A DNA stretch of 64,000 nt from Longispora fulva (lineage in GTDB: Bacteria; Actinomycetota; Actinomycetes; Mycobacteriales; Micromonosporaceae). The notes below the pieces were generated by a model that had not been told where the DNA came from, did not search any database, and saw only the letters and a program-made list of their open reading frames with translations. The stretch spans positions 1,426,001 to 1,490,000 of the forward strand of contig NZ_JADOUF010000001.1 of the NCBI RefSeq assembly GCF_015751905.1, read 5' to 3'. This document shows, in pieces, positions 63,845 through 64,000 of the stretch. A program made the position numbers and the translations under genes. The stretch's first letter is position 1. Every line of letters begins with the position of its first letter.

Positions 63845-64000
63845 TCAGACGGGCTCCGGGCCGGTGTACGTGCCCTGGTAGCGGAACCGCAGGCCCGGCT
63901 CCTCGTACTCCTCCAGGGCGTGCGCGATCCAGCCGGCCGTCCGGGCGAGGGCGAACACCGCCTCCCCGGCCCCCGGCGTCATCCCGCACACGTGCGCGAG
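63845..64000 (-). CDS. Citrate/2-methylcitrate synthase, C-terminal end only
   Basis: The last 51 codons of a gene running off the window. The translation contains A-R-T-A-G-W-I-A-H-A-L-E-E-Y and ends R-Y-Q-G-T-Y-T-G-P-E-P-V, matching the conserved C-terminus of citrate synthases (R-x-x-G-W-x-A-H-x-x-E and P-x-x-x-Y-x-G). Convergent with the deaminase; 54 bp between them hold no clear terminator. Confidence 0.85.
   Translation of the reverse strand, partial: LAHVCGMTPGAGEAVFALARTAGWIAHALEEYEEPGLRFRYQGTYTGPEPV

Overview
High-GC DNA (roughly 70% or more G+C, strong third-position GC bias, frequent GTG starts, many ATGA/GTGA overlaps) carrying a nonribosomal peptide synthetase (NRPS) cluster, a SARP activator and an AA10 polysaccharide monooxygenase. 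This points to an actinomycete. The genus cannot be decided from the sequence; Micromonosporaceae or a Streptomyces relative are guesses.

Positions 1-44,287 look like one lipopeptide or acyl-peptide cluster. Left arm, + strand: an MbtH-like protein, a two-module NRPS (A-PCP-C-A-PCP), an ornithine-carbamoyltransferase-like enzyme, an MFS exporter and two SyrP-like iron/2-oxoglutarate oxygenases, followed by a MacB-type ABC transporter pair. Middle, + strand: a 3652-residue NRPS (C-A-PCP three times plus a final C) and an A-PCP NRPS fused to a penicillin-binding-protein/beta-lactamase-like domain, the probable chain-releasing cyclase. Then come a LuxR/TrmB-like regulator, two small proteins and a 988-residue SARP-NB-ARC-TPR regulator. 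Right arm, mostly - strand: a DHA2 exporter, a second 59-residue MbtH, SbnB and SbnA homologues (2,3-diaminopropionate synthesis), a stand-alone condensation domain, an acyl carrier protein, a KAS III, a FabG-like ketoreductase and an MMPL transporter, with a small secreted cysteine protein on the + strand.

My reading of the assembly line is six residues. The adenylation codes resemble Gln, Thr (twice), Asn (twice) and Gly. SbnA/SbnB would make diaminopropionate, and the carbamoyltransferase could turn it into ureidoalanine (albizziine), a glutamine isostere suited to the Gln-like first module. KAS III, ketoreductase, ACP and the free condensation domain would make and attach a short 3-hydroxyacyl cap. 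The SyrP-like enzymes could beta-hydroxylate the Asn-like residues. The fused PBP-like domain would cyclise from Gly.

The best regulatory signal is a shared promoter element: TATAG direct repeats exactly 11 bp apart, with a -10-like hexamer exactly 8 bp after the second heptamer. It lies upstream of MbtH-NRPS1, NRPS2-NRPS3, KAS III-to-MbtH2 and fabG, with a weaker copy before the secreted protein. This is the architecture of SARP target promoters and links the scattered operons into one regulon.

From about 44.4 kb on, the genes look like ordinary accessory or housekeeping functions: a histidine kinase/response regulator pair with a DUF4097 protein, a type II thioesterase (possibly still part of the peptide cluster), a DUF305 lipoprotein, a chitin/cellulose-active LPMO, a DUF3995-hydrolase/sigma factor/SRPBCC operon, a secreted lipase, two PucR-type regulators, a complete Liv-type ABC importer (livG, livF, binding protein, livH, livM) joined to a 3-hydroxybutyrate dehydrogenase, an adenosine deaminase homologue and the 3' end of a citrate synthase gene. 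Rho-independent-type hairpins separate most convergent units. I found no tRNA, rRNA, CRISPR array, insertion sequence or phage gene.
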